From NCBI RefSeq assembly GCF_021404305.1, contig NZ_JABFTX010000003.1, forward strand, positions 372,001 to 436,000: DNA of 64,000 nt, read 5' to 3'. The translations under genes were made by a program, and so were the position numbers. Positions 39,616 to 47,519 of this stretch are shown in pieces. Each line of letters starts with the position of its first letter. Position 1 is the first letter of the stretch. The notes beneath the pieces are model-generated. The model worked only from the letters and a program-made list of their open reading frames with translations, made no database searches and was not told where the DNA came from. The DNA comes from Billgrantia ethanolica (GTDB lineage Bacteria; Pseudomonadota; Gammaproteobacteria; Pseudomonadales; Halomonadaceae).

Positions 39616-41146
39616 CAGGGGGCTGTCGTCCACGTCTGCCGGCATCGGGCAGACCGACTGGCTGGCCGATGCGCTGGGCTTGGCGCTGGCAGAAGGCTCG
39701 CCCCAGCCGCTGGCCACGCGTCTCTATCATCAGCTGCGCGAGTGGATCCAGACGGGACGCCTGGTTTGCGGCCAGCGACTGCCCTCATCGCGTCAGTTGG
39801 CTGGCGAGCTGGGGCTGGGGCGCAACACGGTGCTGGCCGCCTTCGATCAGCTGCTGGCCGAGGGCTTCCTGGTGACGCGCCATGGATCGGGCACCTTCGT
39901 TGCCGACCTGGCTTTCCCATGTACCACTCAATCAGCCGCCCAGCCGGCAATAGCGGTTGGGCTCACCACGTCGCACACGCTACCGGCTCGAGCGGATGCG
40001 CCGTCGCTCTCTTCGCGCGGCACGTCGCTGCTGGCGTTCTGCCATGCCAGCCAGGAGCGCCCCATCCTGGCCCCTGGTGTGCCGGCACTGGATCGTTTCC
40101 CTCATGACCCGTGGCAGCGGCTGGTACGCCGCCACCAGCAGCGCATGCCGCAGGACTGGCTGGCCTATCAGGCCCAGGGCGGCGTGCCGACGCTGCGCGA
40201 GGCACTGGCCGACTATCTGCAGCTCTCGCGCTCGGTGCGCTGTCGCCCCGAGCAGATTCTCATCGTGCAGGGGGCGCAGCAGGGCTTCGAGCTGATCGCC
40301 AGGCTGCTCAGCGACCCCGGCGACAAGGTATGGATCGAGGAGCCGGGCTACCCTGGCGCTCAGGCCTGCTTCGCGGCTGCCGGACTCGATTTGCAGGCGG
40401 TGCCGGTGGATGACGAAGGCATCAGCGTAGCGGCTGCGGCGAACGCCGAGAGTCCGAGACTGATCTATGTGACGCCCTCGCATCAATACCCCAGCGGCGT
40501 GACCATGAGTCTGTCCCGTCGCTTGGCGCTGCTGGAAGCCGCGGAGCGGCACGGCGCCTGGATCGTCGAGGACGACTACGACAGCGAGTTTCGCTACGGG
40601 CAGCGTCCCATCGCCGCCCTGCAGGGGCTCGTCGACGATAGCCGTGTCATCTACGTAGGCACCTTCAGCAAGGTGATGTATCCCGGGCTGCGCCTGGGCT
40701 ACGTGGTACTGCCCGAGCCCTTGGTCGAGCCGTTCCGCCGGGCCAACGCGCGGCTTCACCGCGAAGGGCAGTACCCGGTACAGGCGGCCTTGGCGGAGTT
40801 CATCGTCGGCGGCCAGTTCTCTCGTCACATCCGGCGCATGCGTGACTGCTACCGTCGGCGTCAGGCGCGGCTGCGCAAGGCCCTGGCCCCCGCCGTGGCG
40901 CGTGGCCTGCGCCTTTCCGACGGGCAGGCGGGGATGCATCTCGTTGCCTGGCTCGACGAGGCGGAACATGAGCGGGAGCTGCTCCGGCGGGGAGAGGAGC
41001 AGGGCATCTCGCTGTCGCCGCTGTCGAGTTATTACCTCAAGGCACCCGCTCGCCCCGGTCTGGTGCTGGGCTATGCCGGTACCGTGGAGGCCGAGCTCGA
41101 GCAGGCCGGGTGCTGGCTGGCTCGCGAATGGCTGAACCTAGGCTGA
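39599..41146 (+). CDS. MocR/PdxR-family GntR-aminotransferase regulator
   Basis: A 515-residue fusion: an N-terminal GntR winged helix (about 45-115, LPSSRQLAGELGLGRNTVLA) and a type I aminotransferase-like domain (about 165-505), with the PLP lysine in YVGTFSKVMYPGLRLGY. MocR proteins use PLP or an amino-acid aldimine as effector and control PLP synthesis, GABA or other amine genes. No pdxST or amine catabolic gene is adjacent, so its target is unknown. The ATG at 39599 overlaps the cyclase stop by 17 bp and is the only credible start, although its ribosome site is poor. The 3' end overlaps the convergent GNAT gene by 9 bp. Confidence 0.9.
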   Translation: MNGIADRGLSSTSAGIGQTDWLADALGLALAEGSPQPLATRLYHQLREWIQTGRLVCGQRLPSSRQLAGELGLGRNTVLAAFDQLLAEGFLVTRHGSGTFVADLAFPCTTQSAAQPAIAVGLTTSHTLPARADAPSLSSRGTSLLAFCHASQERPILAPGVPALDRFPHDPWQRLVRRHQQRMPQDWLAYQAQGGVPTLREALADYLQLSRSVRCRPEQILIVQGAQQGFELIARLLSDPGDKVWIEEPGYPGAQACFAAAGLDLQAVPVDDEGISVAAAANAESPRLIYVTPSHQYPSGVTMSLSRRLALLEAAERHGAWIVEDDYDSEFRYGQRPIAALQGLVDDSRVIYVGTFSKVMYPGLRLGYVVLPEPLVEPFRRANARLHREGQYPVQAALAEFIVGGQFSRHIRRMRDCYRRRQARLRKALAPAVARGLRLSDGQAGMHLVAWLDEAEHERELLRRGEEQGISLSPLSSYYLKAPARPGLVLGYAGTVEAELEQAGCWLAREWLNLG

Positions 41147-41857
41147 CAGCGCCGATAGCGACGACCTCTGACGACCCTCGTCATCGAAGTTGTCCGATGC
41201 GAGCCAGCACCCAAGCTGCGCTTCGACGGCGGGCCATTCGCCGTCGAGCAGCGAGAACCAGGAGGTGTCGCGGTTGCGTCTATTGACTACACGGTGCTGA
41301 CGGAAGATCCCTTCGAAGCGAAAGCCCAGGCGTTCGGCGGCACGCCGCGAGGCGGCATTGAGCGCATCGCACTTCCATTCGTAACGCCGGTAGCCCAGGG
41401 CAAAGGCGTTGCGCATCAGCAACAGCATGGCTTCGGTGGCCGCCGGCGTCTGTCGCAGCGGTGGCGTGAAATGAATATGGCCGACCTCGATACTGCCATG
41501 TTCCGGCACGATGTTGAGATAGCTGGCCATCCCCAGGGCCCGCTCGGATGTCGCTTCGACGATGGCGAAGAAGAGCGGATCCTCGCTGTGCGCACACTCG
41601 GCCAGCCAGGCATGACACTGCTCGGCATCGCTGAACGGCATGCCGCCGGAATAGGCCCAGCGTGCTTGTGGTGTGTCGTGGGGACCCTCACCGGGCAATA
41701 GAAAGGCGGCAAACAGCGAATCGCCATGGTGCTCTGCCGACAGCGGTTCGAGGCGAACCCGTTCTCCCTGTAGAGGGGTTCGCTGCGGCCGGCTTGCCGG
41801 CTGCCAGCCAGGCAGGGCGACACCGATGGGGCGGCCGTCTACGGGTTGCGTGCTCAT
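41138..41857 (-). CDS. GNAT family N-acetyltransferase (RimJ/YjaB-like)
   Basis: A 239-residue acetyltransferase of the large RimJ/RimL-like type: RVRLEPLSAEHHGDSLFAAF starts the fold, IEVGHIHFTPPLRQTPAATE is the beta4/acetyl-CoA loop region (lacking the strict Q/RxxGxG/A), and DALNAASRRAAERLGFRFEG closes it. The substrate is unknown. The start overlaps the paiB-like stop as ATGA and has GAGGAG 8 bases upstream, so it is translationally coupled as the third gene of a GNAT-PaiB-GNAT operon. Convergent with the MocR gene. Confidence 0.9.
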   Translation of the reverse strand: MSTQPVDGRPIGVALPGWQPASRPQRTPLQGERVRLEPLSAEHHGDSLFAAFLLPGEGPHDTPQARWAYSGGMPFSDAEQCHAWLAECAHSEDPLFFAIVEATSERALGMASYLNIVPEHGSIEVGHIHFTPPLRQTPAATEAMLLLMRNAFALGYRRYEWKCDALNAASRRAAERLGFRFEGIFRQHRVVNRRNRDTSWFSLLDGEWPAVEAQLGCWLASDNFDDEGRQRSSLSALSA

Positions 41858-42465
41858 GCCTGCAGCTCCTCGTCTGTCAGTTTCTGCATGTAGCGCCATA
41901 GCTGGCGCGCCTGCGGGTCGGTGCTCTGCGCCAGGGCCGCTTCTACCCCTTCCTGATCGGCCCGGGAGCGCTGTCGGCCGAGCTTGGCCTTGCCCTCGAG
42001 CGCTTCGATGCGCAGGCGAAATCCGACCACGCCGGCCTGCATCTTCTCCAGGTAGTCGTGCTCACGGCCCAGCGAATCGAGCAGGGCGGGTTCGAAGTGG
42101 GCCAGGCTGCGCTCGAGAAGCTCCCGCGTGGCCGCGGCGTCCAGCAGCTCCAGGCTCCCCGTGGCGTGCACGGCCAGGTAGTTCCAGGTGGGCACGGCAG
42201 GCCGGCTGGCGTACCAGCTCGGTGAGACATAGGCGTGGGGCCCGCTGAAGATCGCCAGCGCCCGGTTGCCGTCCAGCGCTCGCCAGTGAGGATTGGCTCG
42301 GGCGAAGTGGCCGTAGAGCGAACCGAGCTCGCCTTCGCTTCGTTCCAGCGTCAGGGGCAGGTGGGTAGCCTGCAGATCGGCGCCGACCAGCACGGCGAAG
42401 CCGTAGCGCTCGACCAGCGCCCAGGCCTGCTCGCGCGTCAGCCGCATCGATGGGGGAACGTACAT
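41854..42465 (-). CDS. PaiB-family FMN-binding protein
   Basis: A 203-residue split-barrel flavin-binding protein of the PaiB family: MYVPPSMRLTREQAWALVER at the N-terminus, ANPHWRALDGNRALAIFSGP, and the family WYASRPAVPTWNYLAVHATG. B. subtilis PaiB was described as a negative regulator of sporulation/protease genes, encoded with the GNAT PaiA; the biochemical role is still unclear. Here it lies between two GNAT genes, an arrangement like paiAB. GGAGG precedes the start at 42465, overlapping the upstream GNAT stop. A longer upstream frame to 42711 lies within that GNAT gene and is not used. Confidence 0.92.
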   Translation of the reverse strand: MYVPPSMRLTREQAWALVERYGFAVLVGADLQATHLPLTLERSEGELGSLYGHFARANPHWRALDGNRALAIFSGPHAYVSPSWYASRPAVPTWNYLAVHATGSLELLDAAATRELLERSLAHFEPALLDSLGREHDYLEKMQAGVVGFRLRIEALEGKAKLGRQRSRADQEGVEAALAQSTDPQARQLWRYMQKLTDEELQA

Positions 42466-42476
42466 GGCGCCTCCGC

Positions 42477-42941
42477 TCAGTCCTGGTCTGCCTGGGTGTC
42501 GAACAGCAGACCGTAGTGATAGAAGGTGGTATCGCGCTGCCAGCCGAGCGATTCGTAGAGCGCCTGGGCGGTGCGGTTGTCGATCTCGGTGGCGAGCTTG
42601 AGATGGCCGACGCCATGGGCTCGGGCGAGCTCCCTGGCGGCCTGCATCAGGGCGCGCCCGACGCCGCTGCGACGACCCTCGGGGGCGACGAACAGATCGT
42701 TGAGCAGCCACAGCGGAGCCAGGCGCACGGTGGAAAGCAGGGGGTAGAGCTGTAAGAAACCCTGCAGTTCTCCCTGGCTGCCGGTATCGACCAGGATGTA
42801 GGAGTCGCCGCGCTCCAGGCGCGCCTGCAGGAACTGCCGGGCGCCTTCGAGATCGGGCGCCTGGCGGTAGAACTGCCGGTAGCCGTCGAGCAGTTGGCTG
42901 AGTGGCTCCAGGTCGTTAAGGGTGGCTTGGCGAATGGTCAT
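42477..42941 (-). CDS. GNAT family N-acetyltransferase
   Basis: A 154-residue GNAT: MTIRQATLNDLEPLSQLLDG begins the fold, and WLLNDLFVAPEGRRSGVGRA carries the acetyl-CoA pyrophosphate loop (RRSGVG). DNRTAQALYESLGWQRD closes it. It resembles RimI/diamine acetyltransferase-like proteins; a PaiA-like role is possible from the adjacent paiB gene, but the substrate is unknown. GAGGAG precedes the ATG at 42941. It is the first gene of a three-gene operon and the paiB-like gene starts 11 bp after its stop. Confidence 0.92.
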   Translation of the reverse strand: MTIRQATLNDLEPLSQLLDGYRQFYRQAPDLEGARQFLQARLERGDSYILVDTGSQGELQGFLQLYPLLSTVRLAPLWLLNDLFVAPEGRRSGVGRALMQAARELARAHGVGHLKLATEIDNRTAQALYESLGWQRDTTFYHYGLLFDTQADQD

Positions 42942-43363
42942 GGGTGGCTCCTCTGCGTTGCGAAGGAAACACTGCACAAATGCCTGCGCGAGCGAATCAC
43001 TGCGTTGCGCGGTGCCGAAGCGTCGGACCGTCGGAATCCTCACATATACCCCATATGCTCCGGTTGACTCGCAGCCTGCGGCTTCTCGCCCCTTCGGGGC
43101 CAGCCTACGGCTGTTTGTCGCTTCGCTTGGTACTGTGCTCCGTGCGCCTTGTGCTTCATCCCGCTCGTCGATTTGTTCAGCGCTTCCCGAAGGGTGAGGG
43201 CCAGTGTGGTATGAATCTGGTTCCTTGCTAAGGGCCAGTTCGGCGTCATTCAGGAGAACCACTTTGCGTTGGCAGGGAGGTTGCAAAAAACACCGGCGAT
43301 CGGCCATGAGCGGGCTAGAATGGAGCGATGACTCTCTCGACCGAACGCCGTCACACGGGCGGC
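42942..43363. other. Gene-free region between the GNAT operon and alkA
   Basis: No convincing gene on either strand. Three consecutive short hairpins lie at 43073-43112 (two AGCCTRCGGCT units flanking GCCCCTTCGGGGC). A TAGAAT -10-like element at 43316-43321 lies before alkA; no matching -35 is visible at normal spacing, consistent with an activator-dependent promoter. Confidence 0.5.
43073..43112. repeat. Cluster of three short hairpins
   Basis: AGCCTGCGGCT (43073-43083), GCCCCTTCGGGGC (43088-43100) and AGCCTACGGCT (43102-43112) are each self-complementary and lie end to end within 40 bp. The outer two are near-identical direct repeats. No U-run follows, so it is not a standard terminator. 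Confidence 0.5.
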
Positions 43364-44278
43364 ATGACCCCAGCCGCCGAGACGACGCTGCGCCTGCCCT
43401 ATCGGCCCCCCTACGACTGGCAGGCGATACTCGACTTTCTGGCCCGGCGCGCTATTGCCGGCCTGGAGCGTATCGATGGCGAGACCTATCACCGCCTCTT
43501 CCTCGAACAGGGAGCGGTGGGCTCCGTGAGTGTCACTCACGCTCCGGCCGATACGTCGCTGCATGTCACGCTGCGTCTGCCCGAGTCTATCGATCCGTCC
43601 ACTGTCGTCGCGCGGCTGCAGCGGCTCTTCGACCTGCAGGCGGACCCCGAGGCGATACGCCAGGGGCTCGGCCGCGATCCTACCCTGGCGCCATTGGTCG
43701 CGCGCCGTCCGGGACTGCGGGTGCCGGGCGGCTGGGACCCTTTCGAAGTCGCCGCACGCGCGATACTCGGCCAGCAAGTCAGCGTCGATGCCGCCACCCG
43801 GCTTGCCGGGCGCCTGGTCGAACGCCTGGGCGAGCGGCTGACAGCGCCGTTCGCTCCAGGGCTCGACCGGCTGTTCCCCGTACCCGAGCGCTTCACCTTC
43901 GCCGAGATCAAGGCCCTCGGCATGCCCAGCGCACGCGCCAACGCCCTGGCGGGACTGGCCTCGGCCTACCGCGAGCAGCCGCAGCTGTTCGAGCGGCGTG
44001 GCGACCTTGACGACAGCGTGGCGCAGCTGTGCGCGCTGCCCGGTATCGGTGCCTGGACGGCGCACTACATCGCCATGCGCGGGCTGCGGGAGAGCGATGC
44101 TTTCTTGCCTTCGGACGTGGCCGTACAGCGGGCACTGGCGGAGCAGGACAAACGCCCCTCGCCGCGTGAGCTGCTCGCCCGCGCCGAGGCCTGGCGGCCC
44201 TGGCGTGCCTATGCCGTGATGCACCTGTGGCATGCCGATGCGGCAACGACACAGGCAAAAGCGAGCGAGACAGGCTAA
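43364..44278 (+). CDS. alkA: DNA-3-methyladenine glycosylase 2 (AlkA)
   Basis: A 304-residue AlkA. The N-terminal TBP-like domain begins LRLPYRPPYDWQAILDFLAR, aligned with E. coli AlkA near its N-terminus. The HhH-GPD core has AARAILGQQVSVDAATRL and the helix-hairpin-helix LCALPGIGAWTAHYIAMRG; the catalytic Asp is in FLPSDVAV, matching E. coli Asp238. It excises alkylated purines. I place the start at 43364 by that alignment; an ATG at 43328 would add 12 residues but would begin only a few bases after a TAGAAT -10-like box. The stop lies within a tandem repeat that leads into ogt. Confidence 0.93.
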   Translation: MTPAAETTLRLPYRPPYDWQAILDFLARRAIAGLERIDGETYHRLFLEQGAVGSVSVTHAPADTSLHVTLRLPESIDPSTVVARLQRLFDLQADPEAIRQGLGRDPTLAPLVARRPGLRVPGGWDPFEVAARAILGQQVSVDAATRLAGRLVERLGERLTAPFAPGLDRLFPVPERFTFAEIKALGMPSARANALAGLASAYREQPQLFERRGDLDDSVAQLCALPGIGAWTAHYIAMRGLRESDAFLPSDVAVQRALAEQDKRPSPRELLARAEAWRPWRAYAVMHLWHADAATTQAKASETG

Positions 44279-44327
44279 AGCGAGACAGGCCAATAGAGAG
44301 ACAGGCCAATAGCGAGACAGGAGAGAC
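44265..44327 (+). repeat. Four-copy 16-bp tandem repeat bridging alkA and ogt
   Basis: Imperfect units of GCGAGACAGGCCAATA at 44265-44279, 44280-44295, 44296-44311 and 44312-44327. The first unit contains the last alkA codons and stop, and the last unit (GACAGGAGAGAC) provides the ogt ribosome site. A degenerate fifth copy may precede it (ACACAGGCAAAA). Confidence 0.85.
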
Positions 44328-44330
44328 ACG

Positions 44331-44870
44331 ATGCAACTCTGGCTTGATCTGATGCCGTCGCCAGTGGGCGAACTGAGTCTGGTCGGCGACGAGCAGGGGG
44401 CTCTGCGAGCGCTGGAGTTCGACAGCAACGACGAGCGCCTGCATCGCCTGCTGGCGCGTCACTATCGCGATTACCGTCTCTCCAAGGGCAGAGCGCCCTT
44501 GCTCGTTCGTGAGGCCCTGAAAGCCTACTTCGCCGGCGACCCGTCCCATCTCGATGCGCTGCCGGTGGCCACCGGCGGTACCGAGTTCCAGCGTCTGGTG
44601 TGGCAGGCGCTGCGCGGCATTCCATTCGGCACCACCATCAGCTACGGCGAGCTGGCCGCCAGGATAGGACGGCCCGGGGCCAGCCGCGCCGTGGGCCTGG
44701 CCAATGGCGCCAACCCGATCTCCATCGTGGTGCCCTGCCATCGGGTGATCGGCGCCAACGGTACCCTGACCGGCTATGGCGGCGGGTTGCCGCGCAAGCG
44801 CTGGCTGGTGGAGCATGAGCGGGGGCTGGTGCAGGGCGAGTTGTTCCAAGGAGAGCTGGCGCTTCCCTAG
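44331..44870 (+). CDS. ogt: Methylated-DNA-protein cysteine S-methyltransferase (Ogt)
   Basis: A 179-residue suicide methyltransferase that removes O6-methylguanine and O4-methylthymine lesions. The acceptor Cys136 is in VVPCHRVIGANG; the N-terminal RNase H-like half is shorter and less conserved. FQRLVWQALRGIPFGTTISY is the HTH entry, with RPGASRAVG supplying the DNA-binding helix and Arg finger. It follows alkA by 52 bp composed of 16-bp repeats, and AGGAGA precedes the ATG. A two-gene alkA-ogt repair operon is likely, possibly under Ada. Convergent with the marR gene. Confidence 0.96.
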   Translation: MQLWLDLMPSPVGELSLVGDEQGALRALEFDSNDERLHRLLARHYRDYRLSKGRAPLLVREALKAYFAGDPSHLDALPVATGGTEFQRLVWQALRGIPFGTTISYGELAARIGRPGASRAVGLANGANPISIVVPCHRVIGANGTLTGYGGGLPRKRWLVEHERGLVQGELFQGELALP

Positions 44871-44885
44871 CCCAGCCGGGCCGGC

Positions 44886-45377
44886 TCAGGATTCGTCCGA
44901 CAACCCTTCCAACAGCTTGCCGAGCAGTTCGCTCAATGTTTCCTGCTCTTCGCGGCTCAGGGCGGCGAGCATCCTGGCCTCGTTGTCGACGTGCTCTGGG
45001 ATCATGCGCTCCATCAGCGCCAGACCTTTGTCGGTCAGCGAGACCAGCGTGCCGCGGCGATCCTCGGGGTTCGGCGAGCGCACGATCAGGCCCGCCTTCT
45101 CCAGCCGGTCCAGCCGGCTGGTCATGCCACCCGATGAGATCATCAGCGTCTCGAACAGCTGCGTCGGCCCCAGGCGATAGGGGGGGCCCGCGCGGCGCAG
45201 CGTCGCCAGCACGTCGAACTCCCCGGCCTGCAGGCCATGTGACTTGAAAAAGACCTGCAACCGCTCTTGGGTGAGCAACTGCGTGGTCTTCAGATACCCC
45301 ACCACCTCCATCGGCAACAGGTCGAGTTCGGGCATTTCGCGCTGCCATTGCGCAACGGCGTGCTTGACACGGTTCAT
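44886..45377 (-). CDS. MarR-family transcriptional regulator
   Basis: A 163-residue MarR regulator: dimerisation helix at the N-terminus, winged HTH (about 60-125) with GPTQLFETLMISSGGMTSRL as recognition helix and RLEKAGLIVRSPNPEDRRGT as the wing, which contains the family's D-x-R motif. It is divergent from an EamA-type transporter, and a TATCTT/AAGATA dyad lies in the 69-bp spacer close to its own start. It probably represses the transporter-nitroreductase unit and itself, responding to a phenolic or oxidant ligand. Confidence 0.92.
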   Translation of the reverse strand: MNRVKHAVAQWQREMPELDLLPMEVVGYLKTTQLLTQERLQVFFKSHGLQAGEFDVLATLRRAGPPYRLGPTQLFETLMISSGGMTSRLDRLEKAGLIVRSPNPEDRRGTLVSLTDKGLALMERMIPEHVDNEARMLAALSREEQETLSELLGKLLEGLSDES

Positions 45378-45386
45378 GTGCGTATT

Positions 45387-45404
45387 TATCTTTCTATCAA
45401 GATA
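45387..45404. promoter_or_regulatory. Candidate MarR operator
   Basis: TATCTT (45387-45392) and AAGATA (45399-45404) form a perfect 6-bp dyad with a 6-bp centre, in the 69-bp divergent spacer 10 bp from the marR start. Size and symmetry fit a MarR dimer. Confidence 0.55.
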
Positions 45405-45446
45405 CTTTTCGGCAAGATTCTTGTTGCCGCGCTATAGGAGTCGATC

Positions 45447-46388
45447 ATGACCAATTCCACGCTATCGAGCAACCGTACCGGCTGGTATGCCCTGGGCTGC
45501 CTGCTGCTGGTCGGCAGCCTGCTGGCGCTTTCGCTAGCCGTGGCCAAGCTTGCCGACGACGCCGGCGCACCGCGCCTTGGTTTCCTGATGGTGGCGGTCA
45601 CCGGCGCTGGCGTACTGCTGCTGGTACTGGCGGCGGTACAACGCCAGCCGATGAAGCTCGACCGGCGCATCATCGAGTACGCGCTGGTGTCGGGTGCGCT
45701 GTTTGCCTTGCCCAATGCGTTGGGTTTCCTGGCGGTACGCCACGTGGGGGCGGGTTTCGTTTCGCTCAGCTTCGCCTTTCCGATCCTCGTGACCTGGGTG
45801 CTGGCGCTAGGCTTGGGCATGGAGCGCATGAACCTGCTGCGACTGAGCGGTGTGCTGCTGGGGCTCTCGGGCGGGGTGCTGCTGGCGTGGGCCAAGGCGG
45901 GCGGCATGTCGGGTGCCCAGGGCTGGGTCATGCTGGTTCTGGCGATTCCCTTGATCATCGCGCTGGGCAATATCTACCGCACCCTGCGCTGGCCCGGCGA
46001 GGCGGGGCCGGTCTATCTCGCCGCTCTGATGCTGCTGGGTGGCGCCCTGGCGCTTGCGCCCTTCGTGCTGGCCTTCGAGGCGCGTCAATTCGCTCAGCTG
46101 CTCGGCTCTGCCGACGTGCTCCGGCTGCTGTTCGCCGAGGTCGCCGTCTTCACCGTGCTCTACGTCTTCTACTTCGTACTGCAGAAGATCGCAGGCCCCG
46201 TCTATCTCAGCCAGATCGGCATGGTGGCGGCGCTGGTCGGCACCCTGATCGCCGTCTTGCTGCTGGGTGAGTCGGTGCCGCCCTTCCTTGGCCTGGCGGG
46301 GGTGCTGGTGGCCCTCGGTGCCGCGCTGTTCCACCGTGGCGCTTCGCACCACACGTCACCGCCGACGCTGGCCGTGGCGAAACCTTGA
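45447..46388 (+). CDS. EamA/DMT-family transporter
   Basis: A 313-residue membrane protein with two EamA repeats of five helices each (helices from about residues 12 to 290), of the drug/metabolite transporter superfamily. FALPNALGFLAVRHVGAGFV closes repeat 1, and SQIGMVAALVGTLIAVLLLG is the conserved second-repeat segment. Members export amino acids, nucleobases or drugs; the substrate is not predictable. AGGAG precedes the ATG. The divergent MarR gene is the likely regulator. A nitroreductase follows 14 bp later, suggesting the pair handles a reducible toxicant. Confidence 0.9.
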   Translation: MTNSTLSSNRTGWYALGCLLLVGSLLALSLAVAKLADDAGAPRLGFLMVAVTGAGVLLLVLAAVQRQPMKLDRRIIEYALVSGALFALPNALGFLAVRHVGAGFVSLSFAFPILVTWVLALGLGMERMNLLRLSGVLLGLSGGVLLAWAKAGGMSGAQGWVMLVLAIPLIIALGNIYRTLRWPGEAGPVYLAALMLLGGALALAPFVLAFEARQFAQLLGSADVLRLLFAEVAVFTVLYVFYFVLQKIAGPVYLSQIGMVAALVGTLIAVLLLGESVPPFLGLAGVLVALGAALFHRGASHHTSPPTLAVAKP

Positions 46389-46402
46389 ACCGGGAGAACA
46401 TC

Positions 46403-47044
46403 ATGTCCGTCATGGAAGCCCTGCACTGGCGCTATGCCGCCAAGCGCATGAATGGAAGAAAGGTGGCGCGAGACGCGCTGGATAACATCCTCGATGCGGC
46501 GCACCTGGCGCCATCCTCCTACGGCCTTCAGCCCTACAGCGTGCTGGTGATCGAAACGCCGGCACTGCGCGAGCGCATCCGGCGTACAGCCTGCGACCAG
46601 CCCCAGATCAGCGAATGCTCCCATCTGTTGATCTTTGCCGCCTGGTCCGAGGTGGATGGACGGCATGTGGATGAGCTGATCGAACTGACAGCCGCCTCCC
46701 GCGGCCTCGACCCGAAAGAGCTGGAAGGGTATCGGCAGGCACTGCATGACGCCGTCGCCGGCTTCGCCACGCCGGAGGCTCGGCAGCAGTGGGCGGCTCG
46801 GCAGGCCTATATTGCCCTGGGCACGGCCTTGACCGTTGCCGCAGCGCAGCGAGTCGATGCCTCGCCGATGGAAGGGTTCGATCCTGCCGCGCTGGACGCC
46901 CTGCTGGGGCTCGAAGAGCAGGGCCTGCGCAGTGTGGTGCTGCTGGCGCTGGGGTATCGCGATACCGAACAGGATCGTCTGGCCGGGCAAGCCAAGGTGC
47001 GCTGGCCCAGGGAGCGATTCGTGGTGGAGTTGAGCGGGGCCTAG
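46403..47044 (+). CDS. NfsB-like NAD(P)H-dependent nitroreductase
   Basis: A 213-residue FMN nitroreductase. The FMN phosphate region is LHWRYAAKRMNG near the N-terminus, the substrate loop is LAPSSYGLQPYSVLVIE, and ARQAYIALGTALTVAAAQRV and GLRSVVLLALGYRD match the C-terminal NfsB-type half. It reduces nitroaromatics and quinones with NAD(P)H. The ATG at 46403 follows GGGAG; the upstream TTG at 46385 is less likely. It is co-oriented with the EamA gene (14-bp gap) under probable MarR control. The last 4 bp overlap the convergent cupin gene. Confidence 0.92.
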   Translation: MSVMEALHWRYAAKRMNGRKVARDALDNILDAAHLAPSSYGLQPYSVLVIETPALRERIRRTACDQPQISECSHLLIFAAWSEVDGRHVDELIELTAASRGLDPKELEGYRQALHDAVAGFATPEARQQWAARQAYIALGTALTVAAAQRVDASPMEGFDPAALDALLGLEEQGLRSVVLLALGYRDTEQDRLAGQAKVRWPRERFVVELSGA

Positions 47045-47352
47045 ACGCTACCTTCCTTTTCGATCACCAGCACCCGGGCTTCGCCGACTGGGCTTGCGAC
47101 ATGCTCGGTACCTACCGAGGCATAGAAGATATCGCCCACTTCCAGCAGTTGGCTATGCTCGACACCTTCGCAGCGATAGCGCATTTCCACCTGGCCATCG
47201 AGGACCACGAAGACTTCCTCGCCGTCGTTGATGTGCCAGCGGTAGGGCTGGTCGGTCCAGTGCAGGCGGGTGGTGATGCCATTCATGTTGGCGATGTCCT
47301 GAGCGCCCCAGGCGCGCTCGGCGGTAAAGTCCCGACTGCGGGTAATTTTCAT
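47041..47352 (-). CDS. Small cupin-domain protein
   Basis: A 103-residue single-domain cupin. Motif 1 is LHWTDQPYRWHINDGEEVF, with a His/Glu set suitable for metal but one typical His replaced, and motif 2 is EVGDIFYASVGTEHVASPV. The fold is a small beta-barrel; functions range from dioxygenase to ligand-binding sensor, so none is assigned. AAGGAA precedes the start. It is divergent from a LysR gene across a 167-bp AT-rich spacer that holds a GGTGTTT/AAACACC palindrome, which suggests control by that regulator. Confidence 0.88.
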   Translation of the reverse strand: MKITRSRDFTAERAWGAQDIANMNGITTRLHWTDQPYRWHINDGEEVFVVLDGQVEMRYRCEGVEHSQLLEVGDIFYASVGTEHVASPVGEARVLVIEKEGSV

Positions 47353-47458
47353 GAATTGAATTCCTTGGAGTCAGTCCGAGTTTTTCAGCCGTATCGATGC
47401 AGAGTTTAAGCGGAGTTACTGCTTCTTTCTGCTATATTTTTTTGGTTGAAGATGCCGC

Positions 47459-47474
47459 GGTGTTTCAAAACACC
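47459..47474. promoter_or_regulatory. 16-bp palindrome, candidate LysR operator
   Basis: GGTGTTT (47459-47465) and AAACACC (47468-47474) pair perfectly around two bases, in the AT-rich spacer between the cupin and LysR genes, 46 bp before the LysR start. Confidence 0.45.
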
Positions 47475-47519
47475 CCATTAATAATAACCAAGTCATTTTA
47501 TTTATAGCGAAACTTTATA

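Noticed and set aside
43040..43249. 69-codon minus-strand frame upstream of alkA
   Set aside because: It covers the hairpin cluster, has no ribosome site and basic low-complexity content; a repeat-derived frame is more likely than a gene.
44265..44327. CRISPR array
   Set aside because: The repeats are directly adjacent 16-bp units without spacers, and no cas gene is in the window.
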